Source: Macrotis lagotis (Eukaryota; Chordata; Mammalia; Peramelemorphia; Peramelidae). Taken from it: 64,000 bases of DNA. Below are positions 23,041 to 36,559 of this stretch, one piece after another. Numbering within the stretch: position 1 is the stretch's first letter; every line of letters begins with the position of its first letter. The notes below the pieces were generated by a model, which saw nothing but the letters and a program-made list of their open reading frames with translations, searched no databases and was not told the DNA's origin. Where the stretch lies: NCBI RefSeq assembly GCF_037893015.1, contig NC_133665.1, forward strand, positions 40,810,537-40,874,536, read 5' to 3'. The position numbers and the translations under genes were made by a program.

Positions 23041-23163
23041 TTCTGAAATTGTTTTCTTATCTGTAAAGTAATAGTGCTATCCTAAATGAAAGTTGTTTCC
23101 AACTCAAAAAACGCATGAAAATAGAATCCTAATCCTTTAATCATAAATATAAACTCATTGTAA

Positions 23164-24955
23164 TACTTTGTTTTCAAAGAGGACTAATGATATCATCATA
23201 TTGTGGTCAAGGTACAATTTGTTTGGAGGTTCTACCACCAGTCAGACACAAATAGTCCAGGCCATTAGAACATTTGAGATGGAGTTGTGTCTGGATTCAC
23301 ATAACTCACATTTCCTTTGTGCTACTATGAGTCTATTTTTGCTCATGGAGTACAGTGTCTTCTTTGATGGGAGCACACCAGGCTTGGTTGTCCTGTGCCA
23401 GCAGTAAGATCAGAGAGGCCCTGTGAATGTCCTTGTTCCATTTCTTCTGTCCTTATGAGCACTTCCCTTGTACAAATTCTCTGCAAAATACTGTTTTAGG
23501 TAATTATGGGTTTGACATGGGCTACATAACCAGCCCATCAGAGTTGTGCTCTCTGCTTTGGTGTTTGAATGCTTGACAGTTCATCTTGAGGAAGGAACTC
23601 AATGTTCAATATCTTATTTTGCCAGGTAATCTTCAAAAATTTCCCAAGACAATTCCAGTTGAAACAGTTCAATTTTCTGGCGTGGTGCTGGTAGAGTGTA
23701 CAGATTTCACAGATATATAATAGTGATGTCAGCATAATAGCTCTATAGAGCTTCAGTTTGGGATGCAGACTAATATTCTTCTCTCTCACACTTTCTTTGG
23801 AGTCTCCCAAATGCTTGATTAACTCTGCATTCATCAACCTCTTAATTTATGTAGACCTGCCTGTCAAGTATATTGTCAATATAAGTGAACTTAATCATAG
23901 CATTCAAGGTTTCTCCATTTGCTATGACCAATGGTTCCACTTACATAGGATAAGGTGCTAGCTTGTGGAAGAGTTCTGTTTTCTTGGTGTTAATTGTCAG
24001 GTCAAAATTAGCAAAATCAGTTGAAAATCAGTCCATACTCTGTTTCATCTCAGCTTCAAAGGCTGTTTTGATTGCCCAATTATCTGTGAATAAAAGGTAG
24101 AGCACTGACTCTACCTCCACTATGCTTTTGGCTTGTAAATAACCTTTTCAAGTTAAATAATTGAGCTTGATGCCATTTTTCTTCTACTTAAAGGCATCTG
24201 ATATCATGGAATACATCATGGGAGCAAACACACAATCCTGCTTCACTCCATCTGTGACTGGAAAAGTCTGAGAGCATTGCCCTTCATCCACAACTAAATT
24301 TCACTATGATTTTCTATAAGCCCATAATGACTGACAGTTTCAAAGGTCTTAGGGTGATGAACATTATATACAGATTTCTGGTCTGATGGGTGGCTAAGTA
24401 GTGCAGTGGATAGAGCACCAGCCCTGGATGTAACCTTGGACAAGTCACTTAACTCCATTGCCTTGCAAAAACAAACAAACAAACCAGACTTCTGGTCTGC
24501 TGGAATTTCTCCTGAAGTAGTTAGGCAGCAAACACCATATCTACCATTTCTTAGCCCTTTCTGATGCCACCTGATCCTCTAAGTAAAGGAAAAAAGGTTA
24601 AGGAGGACTCTAGCAAGAATCTTAACAGCAATGACTAAGAGAGATATGCCTTTGTGATTGTCACAGGACAATTTGTGTTTTTTTTCCTTTGGAGATCAGT
24701 GGATGCCTCCTTGATCTCCTGGGAGATAACTTCCTTTTGTCATATAATCTGGGAGATTTCACTCAGCAGTGGACAGCCCCCCACCCCCACCCCCCTGCCT
24801 CATTCAATTCTTTTATTGGAAGTTTGACTAGACTACAACCTGAGGTATACCATTAATGACTGGAAGTAGTTAGCCCATCTCTCCAGGATTATGTCCTTAT
24901 CACTGATCACTGTGGCTTATCAGGGTTGAGTAGAGAGATACCATAAATCTTTGGC
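23164..24955 (-). mobile_element. RTE-type LINE, reverse transcriptase remnant, minus strand
   Basis: The minus-strand translation from 23837 to 23538 keeps a recognisable RTE-clade ORF C-terminal region: LHPKLKLYRAIMLTSLLYIC, then YQHHARKLNCFNWNCLGKFL, WQNKILNIEF and PKQRAQL. Further into the element the reading frames are broken. The segment is interrupted by a SINE at 24386-24485. This is a dead copy; no intact ORF remains. Confidence 0.8.
24386..24485 (+). mobile_element. tRNA-derived SINE nested in an RTE copy
   Basis: gggtggctaagtagtgcagt, gatagagcaccagccctgga, cattgccttgcaaaaacaaa. Its middle is deleted. Target-site duplication agatttctggtctg (24372-24385) / agacttctggtctg (24486-24499). 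Confidence 0.92.
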
Positions 24956-24964
24956 CCATGACTA

Positions 24965-25290
24965 GTCTTCAGTACAAACTCTGTATGCTGGCATTTAAGG
25001 TGCTGTATAATTTGACTTATCTCTCTAGATATTTCATGCTAAACCCTTGACTACTTGTCATTCCCTGGTCCCATTTTAACCTTTCCCACTTTGGGGCCTA
25101 TATTCATGTTTTATCCCACAACTTTAATGGATATACTTCATCCAAGCTCCCTACTTCAATATGCTGACCATCTTTTCAAATTGTTTCCTTCAAGAAACCT
25201 TCCCTGGTTCTCTGCATCTTCAAAAGAAGTTACTCTAATTTAAATCTCCTACATACTTAATTTATAGTTTCTTGTGTATAGGCCTTAGTC
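24965..25290 (+). mobile_element. L2 fragment
   Basis: ctggcatttaaggtgctgta, tgctgaccatcttttcaaat and caagaaaccttccctggttc, in L2 3' order. Confidence 0.65.
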
Positions 25291-26149
25291 CCTCTGTTGG
25301 GAAAGGAAACAGTAGCTGTTGTCAATAGCCCTAATATGTCTAAACTGTCCCTTCTTTTATGCTGGTTACTGATAGCCTTGGGGTAGGAGAGAGACCTCTA
25401 GGCTAATGTTAAAGCTAATCTATCTTATTATAGAGGGAAAAGGTAAGTGAAGGAACAAGTTAAGAAAGACATAAGAGTCTAGTGAGATCTAGTTGTAGCC
25501 CAACATTGTAGTTCAGGGCAGAGCTTTGAGTTAAGAAATACTAAACTAATTAGAGTGAATGGAGAATAATCTGGAAGTCTATAGATATTAACAACAAGGA
25601 TTTGTGCAGGATGGAGTGGTCTAGCAAAGAGGTGACTTTGAGGTAATGGAGGCAGAGGGAAAGTCTAAGAGGCAAGGAATTCATATGCCAGGTCCTCTTT
25701 CTGACCCTGTACATGTACAAGGGAATATGAAAGAAAGCAACCAGGCTTGGAGAAGGTACAATGGATTGTGTTGTCTTAAGGAAAAAAACCTAAGCTCCAG
25801 AGATGAAAGAAATAAGTGGAAAAAATCTGGGATCCCAGGATCATAGATTGAGCTAGACAGAACCTCATTAGGTCATCTGGTCTAAACTCCTTGTGGGAAA
25901 TTGAGCCCAGAGAGAGAGAACAAGATCTCAAGAGAAAAAATAATGATTGAGACTCAGTTTTCTAATTCAAAATATAGTGATTCGTTTTTGCCATTGCACA
26001 TTAGATATCCAGAGGGCACAAAGAAAATGCAGGTCAGAGACCTGTGGAGTGTTAGTGCAAGATTTTTTTTTTGGGGGGGATGGTATTCAGGGAGAACTAA
26101 CACCTCTGATGTAAGAAGGGTTTGCTGAGCCCCTTTCAGGGATGCTCAT

Positions 26150-26585
26150 CCACTTTTAGTTTCTAATCTTTCCCAGGGAGCTCCAAGAAGAGCTGTAGCA
26201 TACACAGTGGCCCACCTCAGCAGATGGGCTAGACCAAGTTGAGGGTAACTGACTGGCCTCGAACCTGTTGGTGAATTAGGGGGATGTCTACCTCAAACAT
26301 GTGAGAACTTTCCCCAGCAGGATGAGCAGATGAGAACACTTTTTTTTTCCCAATAGCCATTATGAAGCAGGTATTGTGAAGTACTCAGAGCTTGGTCAGA
26401 CACTGAAGATGTTAAGATCATCCACTGCATACTGGAGCATCACCAGTTGTCTTGACTTTTGTCCTGCCATTGGGCTTCAGTGACTCAGGGAGAATGAGGC
26501 TAAGGAATTGTGTAACTCTGCCTCACTTAGATCATCCTGATGTACTTGGTCCTCTTCAAATGTAAAGGACAAACAACAGCAACAA
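26150..26585 (+). mobile_element. RTE-associated retroposon 3' end
   Basis: gtattgtgaagtactcagag, gacactgaagatgttaagat, ttgtcctgccattgggcttc, tgcctcacttagatcatcct and the tail ggacaaacaacagcaacaac. Confidence 0.65.
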
Positions 26586-27379
26586 CACCTGAGGAAGTGG
26601 AAGGAGGAGGGGAGAATAGCAGCAGATGGAGGCAAACTATCATCTCCCAGGCCCTCATTGCCATAGATCCCAGAAATTGATTATGGGTTAATCCCAGGAG
26701 TCTAGTTTTGCTTGAGGAAAATGTGCCCCACAGGGAAGAAGACCTTGTAGAAGATTTCCTTTCACAACAGATGATAAAATTTCTTGCCACTTCCATTCTC
26801 AAGGACATCTGTAAATCCCTGGTAAACTGAGTCCATGAGAGGGATTAAGGAGGGAGTAGATCTGTTGGGGAATGGGGAAGCATCTCATTTAAGAAGAATC
26901 ATATATAATTGTAGGTGATGCCATCTAAGACAATACTCCATTTTAGTTTCAGCTCCAGGATAGTATTTTTCTCTTTGTGTAGTCAAAAGAATCCAAAATG
27001 AAGGAATGATTTAAATGGCTAACCTCACTACCACCTAAGGTTTGAGATAGAGTTTCTGAGAATGATTATATGGTCATGATTTCTGATTGGATGAGAGAAT
27101 TCTGAGACTTGACTCAATCAGTGGATTAAGTGGGAAGGTACTTATATCAGATTGTTTGAGATGCTTTTTGAGAGAAGGCCTAGAAAGAATTAGATTGAGA
27201 AAAGAGGCAAAGAGTGGACTTTTGAGTTGTCTAGAGTCATTGCCAAGTAAGGGAGCTCAACCCCCACAACCTGTTCTTTTGATCTAGCACTTGCATTTGT
27301 AGAAACTCTTAAAGCAAATAGAGACATAGAAATATATACATATAGTTTTTCCACCATCATCTGCACTCATAATTTATGA

Positions 27380-27560
27380 ACAAATGAATAGCATTTAAAT
27401 ATTTACTATAGGCTAGGCACTGAAATGGGGATACACAGAGAGAGAGATTTCTGCTAAAGGAAATTACATCCTAATGGAGAAAGCAAGACAGACAGGGGGA
27501 TGAAGGGTAGGGAAGAGAGTTTCTGCCTGGAGAGTAAGAGAGGATGAATTGATCCCTAGG
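27380..27560 (+). repeat. Unassigned dispersed repeat family, fragment
   Basis: catttaaatatttactatag, gctaggcactgaaatgggga, aaattacatcctaatggaga: the 5' part of the family. Confidence 0.5.
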
Positions 27561-28464
27561 TGACTGATTCATATGTCCTCTCCAGGAACAATGGTGGTAT
27601 TGATTTTATTACTGTGCCCAGAGTAGAAAGTGGAAAAGGGAGGGGAAGTGTAAATATATACAATGTGACAATGCAGAAAGATGACATTGAAGCATGACTA
27701 GAGTTAGGTGGTTAGAGCTACCTTAGTATGGTGATCTCTCAGGGAAGTCCCAGAATTCTTCATCTAGGATGAGAGAAATACATCTTAGATGAAGAAAAGT
27801 GTGAAGAAGCACTGGAGTTGGCAGCCTCTAACTCAGAAAAGCATATTTTCTTCTAAAGGTTTCAGGTATGTTTTATAATACACTGTAAAAGATGACTAAC
27901 TCTTGACAATAGTAACAAAAAAATCCCCCCAAATGTGTCTCACGGAACAAAAAACAGGGTTAAGGTACAATAATAGCAGTAGCAGCAGCAGCAGAGCCTG
28001 TTAAATACCCTGATCCCTGAGGTGAAATCGATATTTGAAGGACGACATTTGAAATGTTATACATTTATTTGTTTTGGTGGTAAAACAAAAGAGGACAATA
28101 CAATAATTTAAGGGAACAAGAGGCTCAATTGTGGCATATGAAGATACTTTCTCTTTTCAAAATCTCTTTTGTCCTTATAGTGAATCTTTCCCTACCTCTG
28201 TTAAAAGAAGAAAAGGTCAAGAGAAAGGTGTGAGAAGAACACTAAGGGAATGACATAATACTTTCAGCTTACATGGAAGAAAGAAAGATAAATCATCAGA
28301 AATAATAAATTTTGCTAAAGGAAATATATAGGGCTGTGGGGACACATATGGGGACTCCCAGAAAATGCCTTTCCTTATCATATAAGCATAAGAAAGGCAT
28401 GTTAAATTCACCTTGTCTAAACTCATTATATAGATGAGGAAAGTTGATTTGACTGGCTCAAGTC

Positions 28465-28790
28465 AATTCAATCAGCAAACTTTTATTAAGAGCCTATTTA
28501 ATTAAGGTTTTTATTAAGTGCCTACAAGGGTATTGTGCTAAGCATTGAGGACACAAAGAAATGAAAAAAAAAATCCTTGTACCTGCTTACAAGGAGCTCA
28601 TGGTTTAATGAAGAGACAATATGTAAACAACTATATTCAAACGAGATAGAGAGTAGATAAATTTGAGATAATCCCAGAGGGAAGGTATTAGTATTAAAAG
28701 ATTTGGGAAAAGACTTCTTACAGAAGTGGGTACTTGAGCTGAGAACTGAATTCAGGAATACTTGGAGGCAGAGATGGGAGTTGGAAGTGG
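28465..28790 (+). repeat. Unassigned dispersed repeat family, fragment
   Basis: tcaatcagcaaacttttatt, gtattgtgctaagcattgag, acaaggagctcatggtttaa, gtaaacaactatattcaaac, atcccagagggaaggtatta. Confidence 0.65.
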
Positions 28791-28917
28791 GGGGAAGAAA
28801 GGAGAGAGCCAGTGTTATCCTGCCTCCATTCTCCCTCTCCTGCCAGTGCCTAAAGTGAAGAACAAGGAAGCCACTGAGTATATTGAGGGTGGAATATAAG
28901 GTAAATGAGGTAAAATA

Positions 28918-29150
28918 AGGGGCAATTAAGAGGTTCAGTGGATAGAGTGCTAGACTTGGAGCCAGGAAGACCTGAGTTCAAATTCTGCCCCCAGACACTT
29001 ATTAGTTGTGCAACCCTGAGCATGTCACTTAACCCCATTTGCTTCAGTTTTCTCATCTGTAAAATGAGCTGGAGAAAGAAATGACAAATCACTCCACTAT
29101 CTTTGCTGGGGTCTTGAAGAGTCACAAACAACTTAACAGCAACAGCAAAA
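28918..29150 (+). mobile_element. MAR1-like CORE-SINE, near full length
   Basis: ggggcaattaagaggttcag, gacctgagttcaaattctgc, tctcatctgtaaaatgagct, and the tail gaagagtcacaaacaactta. Flanks ggtaaaataag and ggtataataaa may be the target-site duplication. Confidence 0.9.
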
Positions 29151-29231
29151 AGGTATAATAAAACTGAAAAGATAGGAAGACCTTCAGTGACTTTCTTCTG
29201 AGATTATCTTTTATCAACTCTGTGTGCTTAT

Positions 29232-29310
29232 ACACACACACACACACACACACACATATTTATATATGTTCACACATATAAACCCATACTCATACAACAT
29301 GTGTATGGGC

Positions 29311-29360
<50 letters not shown>
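29232..29360. repeat. (CA)n and (TCTA)n microsatellites
   Basis: CA array at about 29232-29258; TCTA array at about 29312-29360. Confidence 0.93.
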
Positions 29361-29669
29361 ATTTACTTATTTTTCTCCCTAATTAGAATGTGACCTCCTT
29401 GAGAGAGGGAAGGAACTATGTTTTTTACTTTTTTTATATCTCTAGTGCTTATCACATCTTCTGGCACATGCTAAACAGCTTGACTATTATCTAACTAAAG
29501 TCTAGAGAGGCCCAAGGCAAGTCACAAAGGTAGCAGAACTATTTGAATTGATATCCTCAAAATCAACGATCTCTCCAATGTGGGGTCTGAGACCTTGATA
29601 TGGGAAGAGATTGACATGACTTAAAAAGGTATGTGATGAATATAGGTTATATTATAGATTGCTTCCCAT

Positions 29670-29830
29670 TCTTCCTTTAATAGCCAAGCATGGGCTTTAT
29701 CCTCAATCCAACTAACCATAGCTCCAATCTTTATCCATAACACCTCATTACTTTCCCACTTCACACCCTCCTATCTTGCATGTTCTTTGACATTTCCTCA
29801 ACTAAGTCAGAAATCATTCTCTCATAGCAA
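29670..29830 (+). mobile_element. L2-like fragment
   Basis: Contains atagccaagcatgggcttta, tcctcaatccaactaaccat, and the 'cacaccctcctatcttgcat' stretch typical of L2 3' regions. Diverged. Confidence 0.45.
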
Positions 29831-30199
29831 TTATAAAGAAACTCAGACTTGGGTAGTCATGGCACCAGCTGAAAAGTTTACATTCAAGAAATTTCTCCTT
29901 TCCCCTCCTAATTTTTCCAAACATACCCACTAAGGGAAAAAATACTGATAAAGATTCATTTTCAAAACATTTGGAGGCCATTATCTTAGTCTCCAAATAA
30001 AATACTTCTTCTTCAACAACATGCTGCCTTTCCTCTGAAGTGTGGCATCCTAGCGATTTAAAATATTAGACACAGAAAAGACCATATAATAGCAGAAATC
30101 CCTCTTTGAAGTCAGTTACTAGTTGAAGACCTCTAGGGAAGGGAAATGTATTATATCCTAAAAAAAAGTCCTTTCCCCATTGGATAAACTGTCCAAAAG

Positions 30200-30330
30200 A
30201 ATGAATGAATTTTAAAAATTAGTAAGTATTTACTTTATTCTGGGCATTGTATTAAGTATTGAGAATAAAAATACAAAGATGAGATAATCCCTGCCCTCAA
30301 GTAAGGGATGTTTTGGTCTGAAGACTCTAA
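30200..30330 (+). repeat. Unassigned dispersed repeat family, 5' fragment
   Basis: gtaagtatttactttattct, gggcattgtattaagtattg, taatccctgccctcaag. Confidence 0.5.
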
Positions 30331-32200
30331 GAAGGTAATTTGATTCATAATCAGTTTTCATGACTAAAATAGCAAGTAATATTGATTTGAAAACACAGCC
30401 CAAAGCAAAATGTGGAATAAAGAAGAAAAGATACAGGTTAGGGAAGGAGGAAGTTATTCTGTCCTGCTTATAAACAGTAGGGTATAATTATTTGAAAGAT
30501 TTCTCTATTTTGAAATGAGATCTATTTTTCCTTCTCTACTGTGTTTTTAGGTCTAAACTGCAACAGAACCATTAAATCCTTTTTTGGCTTGTTTCTTTTG
30601 CATATATCTTCCAACTAAGTTGCCTAAGATGAGAAAAAAAGGAAAACTGATTTCCTTTTGACCTATTTAAGATCTGAAGTTTTTATAGGGTATAGAGAGA
30701 TGGTCTCATGTAGTCTTAATTTATGATCTGTCAGAAAACTATTCTGCTAAATATTGGTGAGAAAAGGGAGAAGATAATATGTTATTCTATGGGGTAGTGG
30801 CCCCACTGAAAAATATTTTCCATGGAAATTTCATTTTAACAACAGAAAAATTAGCATTAACCATTTTTTAAACCTGTTCCTTCTCTTTATAAAGCATTTA
30901 ACATTTTCCTCCATTAGCATTTTTTTAAATTCCATGGAAAATATAAGGGAGATGTTGATGTATTTTTAAGATATTGATACATTAATTAACTGTTTAAGGC
31001 AATACTATGAATTAGTATACATGTGTATCAGAATCAAAGAAAGAAGGAACTTTAGATCTCATCCAGTGTAGCATGCCCATATAGATGAGAAAACTGAGTC
31101 CCCAAAAGATTGTTTCCTTATCTAAAAATGAGGGGTTGGATTAGAATTTCTATTATTTCCTTTCTAGCATTAATAATTTATGATTCCAAGTCACAAGTAT
31201 GGAACCCAGGAAATTTTCCAGTTCATTATTCTTTTCACTCTGTCCTTGAATCATGCTGCTTCATAGTGGATTAGTGACTATATTTTCCAATCAGGATACC
31301 TGGGAATATAGTTCATAGATGGGGGTAGGGAAGAATAGGAAGAATAAAGCTTGGTCTAAGAAAAGCAGACTTATACTAATCTTGGAGTAAGCCTGAAATT
31401 TAAAAATCAATGTGATGAGAGAAGGGGAGATGGGCAGTTAAGGCAGATCATGCCTAGAATCAGCCTCAAAGGGGATTTTGAATAGCTTTGGAGGGAGAGG
31501 GAGAGTAATGGTTTCAATCTTGGTTGAAGGCCAGCCCTGGAGAATGAAGAATATAACCAGTAAGGGTGGGGCAGGTGGCTAATGATGACCAGCAGAAAGG
31601 TTTTGGTGATTATCCATAAATAGGGGTATGAACCAGGTCCCTAGGATGGAGATTTTTAGGATGATGATTTTGAAGTTCAAGAACCTGGTGAAAGTTGATT
31701 TTTCAAAGAATTTGACCAGCGATTGAATAAAGAAGGATTAGGGGTTGCACCCACCAGGACTGGCCTTTCATTCCCTCTCAATATTCTTTGTTTTTTTGTT
31801 CTTCAGGTCTCTTAACTTACCACCTATTTGTCTTTCTCCCCTTCCCCCCCCTTCAGTCTCTTGCCTCTTTTCTATTCATTTCCTCATAACTGGATAGCCT
31901 ATATTTTGAAATTTAAATATATTTTTCAATTAGTTTTATTTCTTTAACTCTGCTCATAATTTAAAAGTAAGTATATTTTATATTTTCCTAAATTAAATTG
32001 CTTTTTATTTAAATTTAGCTTCCCATTGATTTTTTTCCCCTTTCGTCCCTGTTTGATATCAAGGGGGACAAAAGTGTTCTCCACTCCTGTTTCAAAAAAG
32101 AAAATTCATGAGGCGCTTAGTTTTGTGCACCTCACATAGTAGGTTCTTAATAATTGCTTGTTTCCTTACCTTCCTCCTAAAGATTTAGTTCAGCTGACTT

Positions 32201-32290
32201 ACTTCTGAGTTCCTATGGCCTCCTCATTGTCATGACTGCTTTATAACTTATTAGTTAGATTTAGTAAGATTACCCATATCCAAGTTTTCA
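32201..32290 (+). repeat. Direct duplication, copy 1
   Basis: About 90 bp, key stretch gagttcctatggcctcctca, repeated in the same orientation at 33231-33320 with about seven differences. The flanks of the two copies do not match. Confidence 0.85.
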
Positions 32291-33230
32291 CTTCTGCCAA
32301 TAGTTTAATTTTAGTACCAGTATCTATCAACTCATTTAAAACTATTATTCCTTTAGCTTTTCACATATTTTCTCTAGTATACACACACACACACATTTCA
32401 TCTTAAGTATTTCATAGAGATGAGAATGTAGGCCTAGGAATAGATAGTTGTTTATATCCTCTTTTTTTCTATTTAGATATTTTTTTAATCATCTGGAAAT
32501 CTTTCCCTATTTTAGATATTTTTGAAAATGATTCCTTAGTGCTTTCAAAATTGTGTCACCTGAACCAGATTCCTTTTATGGTACTTGGTCTATAAAGCTG
32601 CTCCTCTTGATTTCATATTCTTAAATGTCATTTCAAATTCTTCATATAGCACATTATCATGGGATCAGAAATTTAGTACTGGGGGAGACTTTAGAGCCCA
32701 TCTTGTCTAACCTAATCAAGTAGTCAATAAAGATTTTTTTTTAATATGTCAGGCAATATGCTAAATGATGGTGGGGGGGGAGAAAGGCAAAAACACTTTA
32801 CAGACAAGATATTTTAGACTTAGAGACATGAAGTAGCTTGACCAGTGGATAGATATTAAATTGCTGAGTCAGGATTCAAACTCAGGTACTCTGGTGCACA
32901 ATCTACATTTTCAACTGTACTTTTTTATGGTATTGAATAAAAGTGTTTATAGTTTTCCATCATCAGTGATGACAAAATGCCATAGAATTACTGGCAAATC
33001 TATTCCATTTCTTCATTTATTTATTCTTCCAATTTTATCCATAAATGCTATTGGGATAACTCTCTTAGTTGGGTCTCATGCCAAGTTTTCTGGAGAATCA
33101 GTTTGCCCTTCATTATTTTTTTCTCTTACATGAAGTGGCACTAAACAATCTTTTGTCATATTCTAAGCCAGGGTTACTTTTGTTTGCCATATATCTCTGC
33201 TTGGTAAAGTGGTCAAGTCTTAGCTGAGGT

Positions 33231-33320
33231 AGCTTCTGAGTTCCTATGGTCTCCTCATTGTCGTGACTGCTTTATAACTCATTAGTCAGATTTAGTAACA
33301 TTACCCATATCCAATTTTTC
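33231..33320 (+). repeat. Direct duplication, copy 2
   Basis: Second copy of the 32201-32290 segment, 1,030 bp downstream; key stretch gagttcctatggtctcctca. Confidence 0.85.
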
Positions 33321-34268
33321 AGATTCAATGGTTTTTTAAAAATAATTTAAAAAAATAGCTGTCATTGATTCAAGTGGTATATCTTTATAAGTTTTTCTTG
33401 ATATTATACTTGATAAAAATATGAGAAGGGAACTTTTATAGGAAGGCTTTTATAGATTACTTTCCATAGCTGATCGCATCTTTACAGCTATACATTTAAG
33501 AAGTAGAACAAAATACTATTTAAAGGCTTTTAAAGCTGCGGCATGCTTCCTCTGCCTATATTAAGATTCCTCAGTAGATATAACTACAGAGATAATTTTG
33601 TTCAATGATGTTTTCATTATTAATATATGAGGCATAATAAAATGATGTATATTGCCAGTGGTGCTTGCCATTGTTATGAAGGTTATCTTGTGTAGAGTCC
33701 AAAAGAAGAATGATTTCTTACATTTAATGAGGTCCTCCAAGTGTTCTTATTTGAAGATGATTATTGATTGAATTGATTGAAGATGATTGAAGATGAAGTT
33801 GATTATATCAAGCCTCAGAAATCTATATAGGGTCTTTTAAAGAAGATCAGGACCCCTCTAAAGCATATTTGTCTCTTTTATCTCTTCTGGATTGCATCAT
33901 CTGACAAAAACTTATCAATGGCTGTATATAGAATTAATTTTTATTTATGACTAGAAGTAACCCATAATACCAATGAATACAATAATAAAATGTGATATGG
34001 CTTTGAGTGCCATATGTGGCCCATGGGCCAAAGGTTGGACATACTCGTTCCAAAGAGCAATGAAGAACATGTGAATGAAATACTTCAAGAAACATTTATA
34101 AAACACTTACCAATGTGCAAAGCACTCTACTAGATACTAGGAATATAAAGTTAAAAATTAACTACTTTTTGCTCCCAAGGAATTTATATTTTATGCATTG
34201 GTCCAATGTGTGTCTGGATAAAGATACATGCATTATTTGTATATGACCATGCACTCACAAATTCAAAC

Positions 34269-34269
<1 letters not shown>

Positions 34270-34313
<44 letters not shown>
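34270..34313. repeat. (TG)n microsatellite
   Basis: About 22 TG units. Confidence 0.95.
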
Positions 34314-34316
<3 letters not shown>

Positions 34317-35330
34317 ATCATGAGGAAGTGAACTGTAACTATAGGAGAAAATGCCTATAGTTTAGGCTATAACATGTAGTTGAACAGAAAGTCTATTAAG
34401 ATATTCTAATAATGCATATATCTATTCCCAACCCAAGGACAAACAAAAATCATGGAAGATTAAAAGGTATATGGGTTACATAATTGGAAACACTTCCATC
34501 AATTAGGTCTGAAAATTAAATAATGAAAGAATACAAATTATTGTATATGCTTTATATATCTATATATCTATGTTTTATATATCTGAATATCTATATATCT
34601 ACATAGATCTATCAATCAATCTATCGAGATATAGGATTTCGTGGGAAAACAATTACATTGAATTATAGTGTATAGCTTAAAACTGCACTAAGACTTTTGG
34701 AACATCTTGTATAATTTTAATAAAAATTTTTTTTCACTCACTTCAAGTTAATAATTCCTGCTCCAGATACTTCATGAATTATCCTAGTTTGCCTAAGGCT
34801 TCAATATTCCTAATCAGTGTTCCTGAAGTGAAAAATAGCAGATTTTGTTCTTCTATAGATTTTGCTTTTATTTCCAAGAAAAAGTTGATTAACATCTGCT
34901 TGCAACTTCTCTTGGGAAACATCCTATTCACCCTTCTAAGTATCTTGCTCCTTACCTTCTTCCTTTCTCTTAGTGGCTTAACAGAAAGGGAAACAGAAAG
35001 ATAAAATACAGAGACATTACTATTGTCATTATATAAAAATAGATGATTTCATTAGTGAACTCAGAATTACTAGCTCAAAACTGAGCAGAGACTTTTTTGA
35101 CATAGAGATAAATAGATATTAATCTATATCAAAGACCTCTGATATTATCACCACTACCATAGCCCTTAGTTTTGAGTTAGTGATTCAGGGAATTTACTAA
35201 TGAATCTGAAGTATTTCCCAAGATATCATCATGGAACAGTTTATCTAAAATACAATTCATGAAAATTAACTTGATGATTTGAGGATTCACCTGCTATTGA
35301 CGATAGTCAATCACCATTTATTAAGTACCC

Positions 35331-35380
35331 TCTCTTTTTTAGTCTTTCCATATTTTATTTTTTCAGTGATTCCTTTCTTT
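35331..35380 (+). repeat. Direct repeat, left copy (flanks a 1.2 kb segment)
   Basis: taagtaccctctcttttttagtctttccatattttatt-type sequence ending tcagtgattcctttcttt. It is repeated at 36560-36618 with small indels. The intervening segment starts with an L1 3' end in reverse. Confidence 0.85.
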
Positions 35381-35590
35381 TTAAATTTAATTGATTCTTT
35401 CCAATTACATACAAAGGTAATTTTCAACATACATCCATTTACAAGTTTATAAGTTCCACATTTTTTTAACCACTATCCATTCCTTCCCTCCTCCCCATGG
35501 CACAAACAATCTGGTAAAAGTTATTCATACACAATTGTGTTTAACATATTTCCATATTAGTCATGTTGAAGCACACTGTATTAATTTCTG
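35381..35590 (-). mobile_element. L1 3' end fragment, minus strand
   Basis: gattctttccaattacatac, acatccatttacaagtttat, aagttccacatttttttaac and gtgtttaacatatttccata: the reversed 3' UTR of marsupial L1. Confidence 0.75.
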
Positions 35591-36249
35591 GGATGTAAAT
35601 AAAAATTAAGGAGTCGCTATCTAGGAAAATACTTCTCAAAAGGAAGCTGATAGAGGAATGGGGCACCTGGGACCTGCTGGGAAACCATGTTGGGCAAGTG
35701 ATAGAAAGTGAAGAATTATTGGAAAGTTCTGAGTTGACAGCTTAGCCTTCCAGCCCCTCCATAGCCCCAAGTCTAAGGGGAGAGGCAACTGAGGGTGCTG
35801 AGAAGATGTTGGATATCAAAAGCTGAGTCAATGTAAATCATGATGCAATTTCAATAATGAGTCTTCCTGGAGGAAGGCATAAAAATGGAGGCCCTTATGG
35901 ATCCTGGAGAGATATAACTTATCACTTTCTATCCAGGATTTTCTGAGGGAGAGAAATAATGTATCCGGTCCAACACATTCTAATCACTAGAAAATGTCAG
36001 ATCAGGAATTAGAAACATTACCATTAGGAATCAGGTATTTGAACCTATTCCTAAGAAGGGAGAGGGTTAGGAATTGAAGTGGCAGTTGCTTCCCTTCCTG
36101 TCATTTCCTCTCCTCTTCCCCTACAGGTAAGCAGTTGACCCACAAAAGTCTTAAAATGGGGGAAAAAAGATATCTCAGACTTTTGTCATATCCATCTGTC
36201 AGGGATGCTATCTGGGATTTTCTAGGCAGAGATACTGAAGCAATTTAAT

Positions 36250-36385
36250 CTTTCCTTCTCCAGCTCATTTTTCAGTTGAGAAAACTAAAGCAAACAAGAA
36301 TAAGTGACTTGTTCAGGGTCGCATAGCTAGTAAGAGTCTGAGGCTTGACTCCAGGGCTGGTGATCTACTTTAGCTGCCTTGTGTC
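36250..36385 (-). mobile_element. MAR1-like CORE-SINE, minus strand, partial
   Basis: ttccttctccagctcatttt, ttgagaaaactaaagcaaac, gggtcgcatagctagtaaga, gactccagggctggtgatct. Confidence 0.8.
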
Positions 36386-36559
36386 CCAGGCACCAGTGAG
36401 TTCATTCTTTATAACAATTTAAACTCCTTAAGTGCAAGTCACTCTGGAGAGGGAAAAAACCCCTCTATTTACTTGCTTCCACTTCAATCACCATCACTCC
36501 TACTCTTATTGGAAACTCAGGCTAGAATCAAAGTGATTTCTTAACCATGTTAAATACAT

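Noticed and set aside
23538..23837. A 99-codon minus-strand frame as a host gene
   Set aside because: It is the decayed C-terminal part of an RTE-type LINE reverse transcriptase protein.
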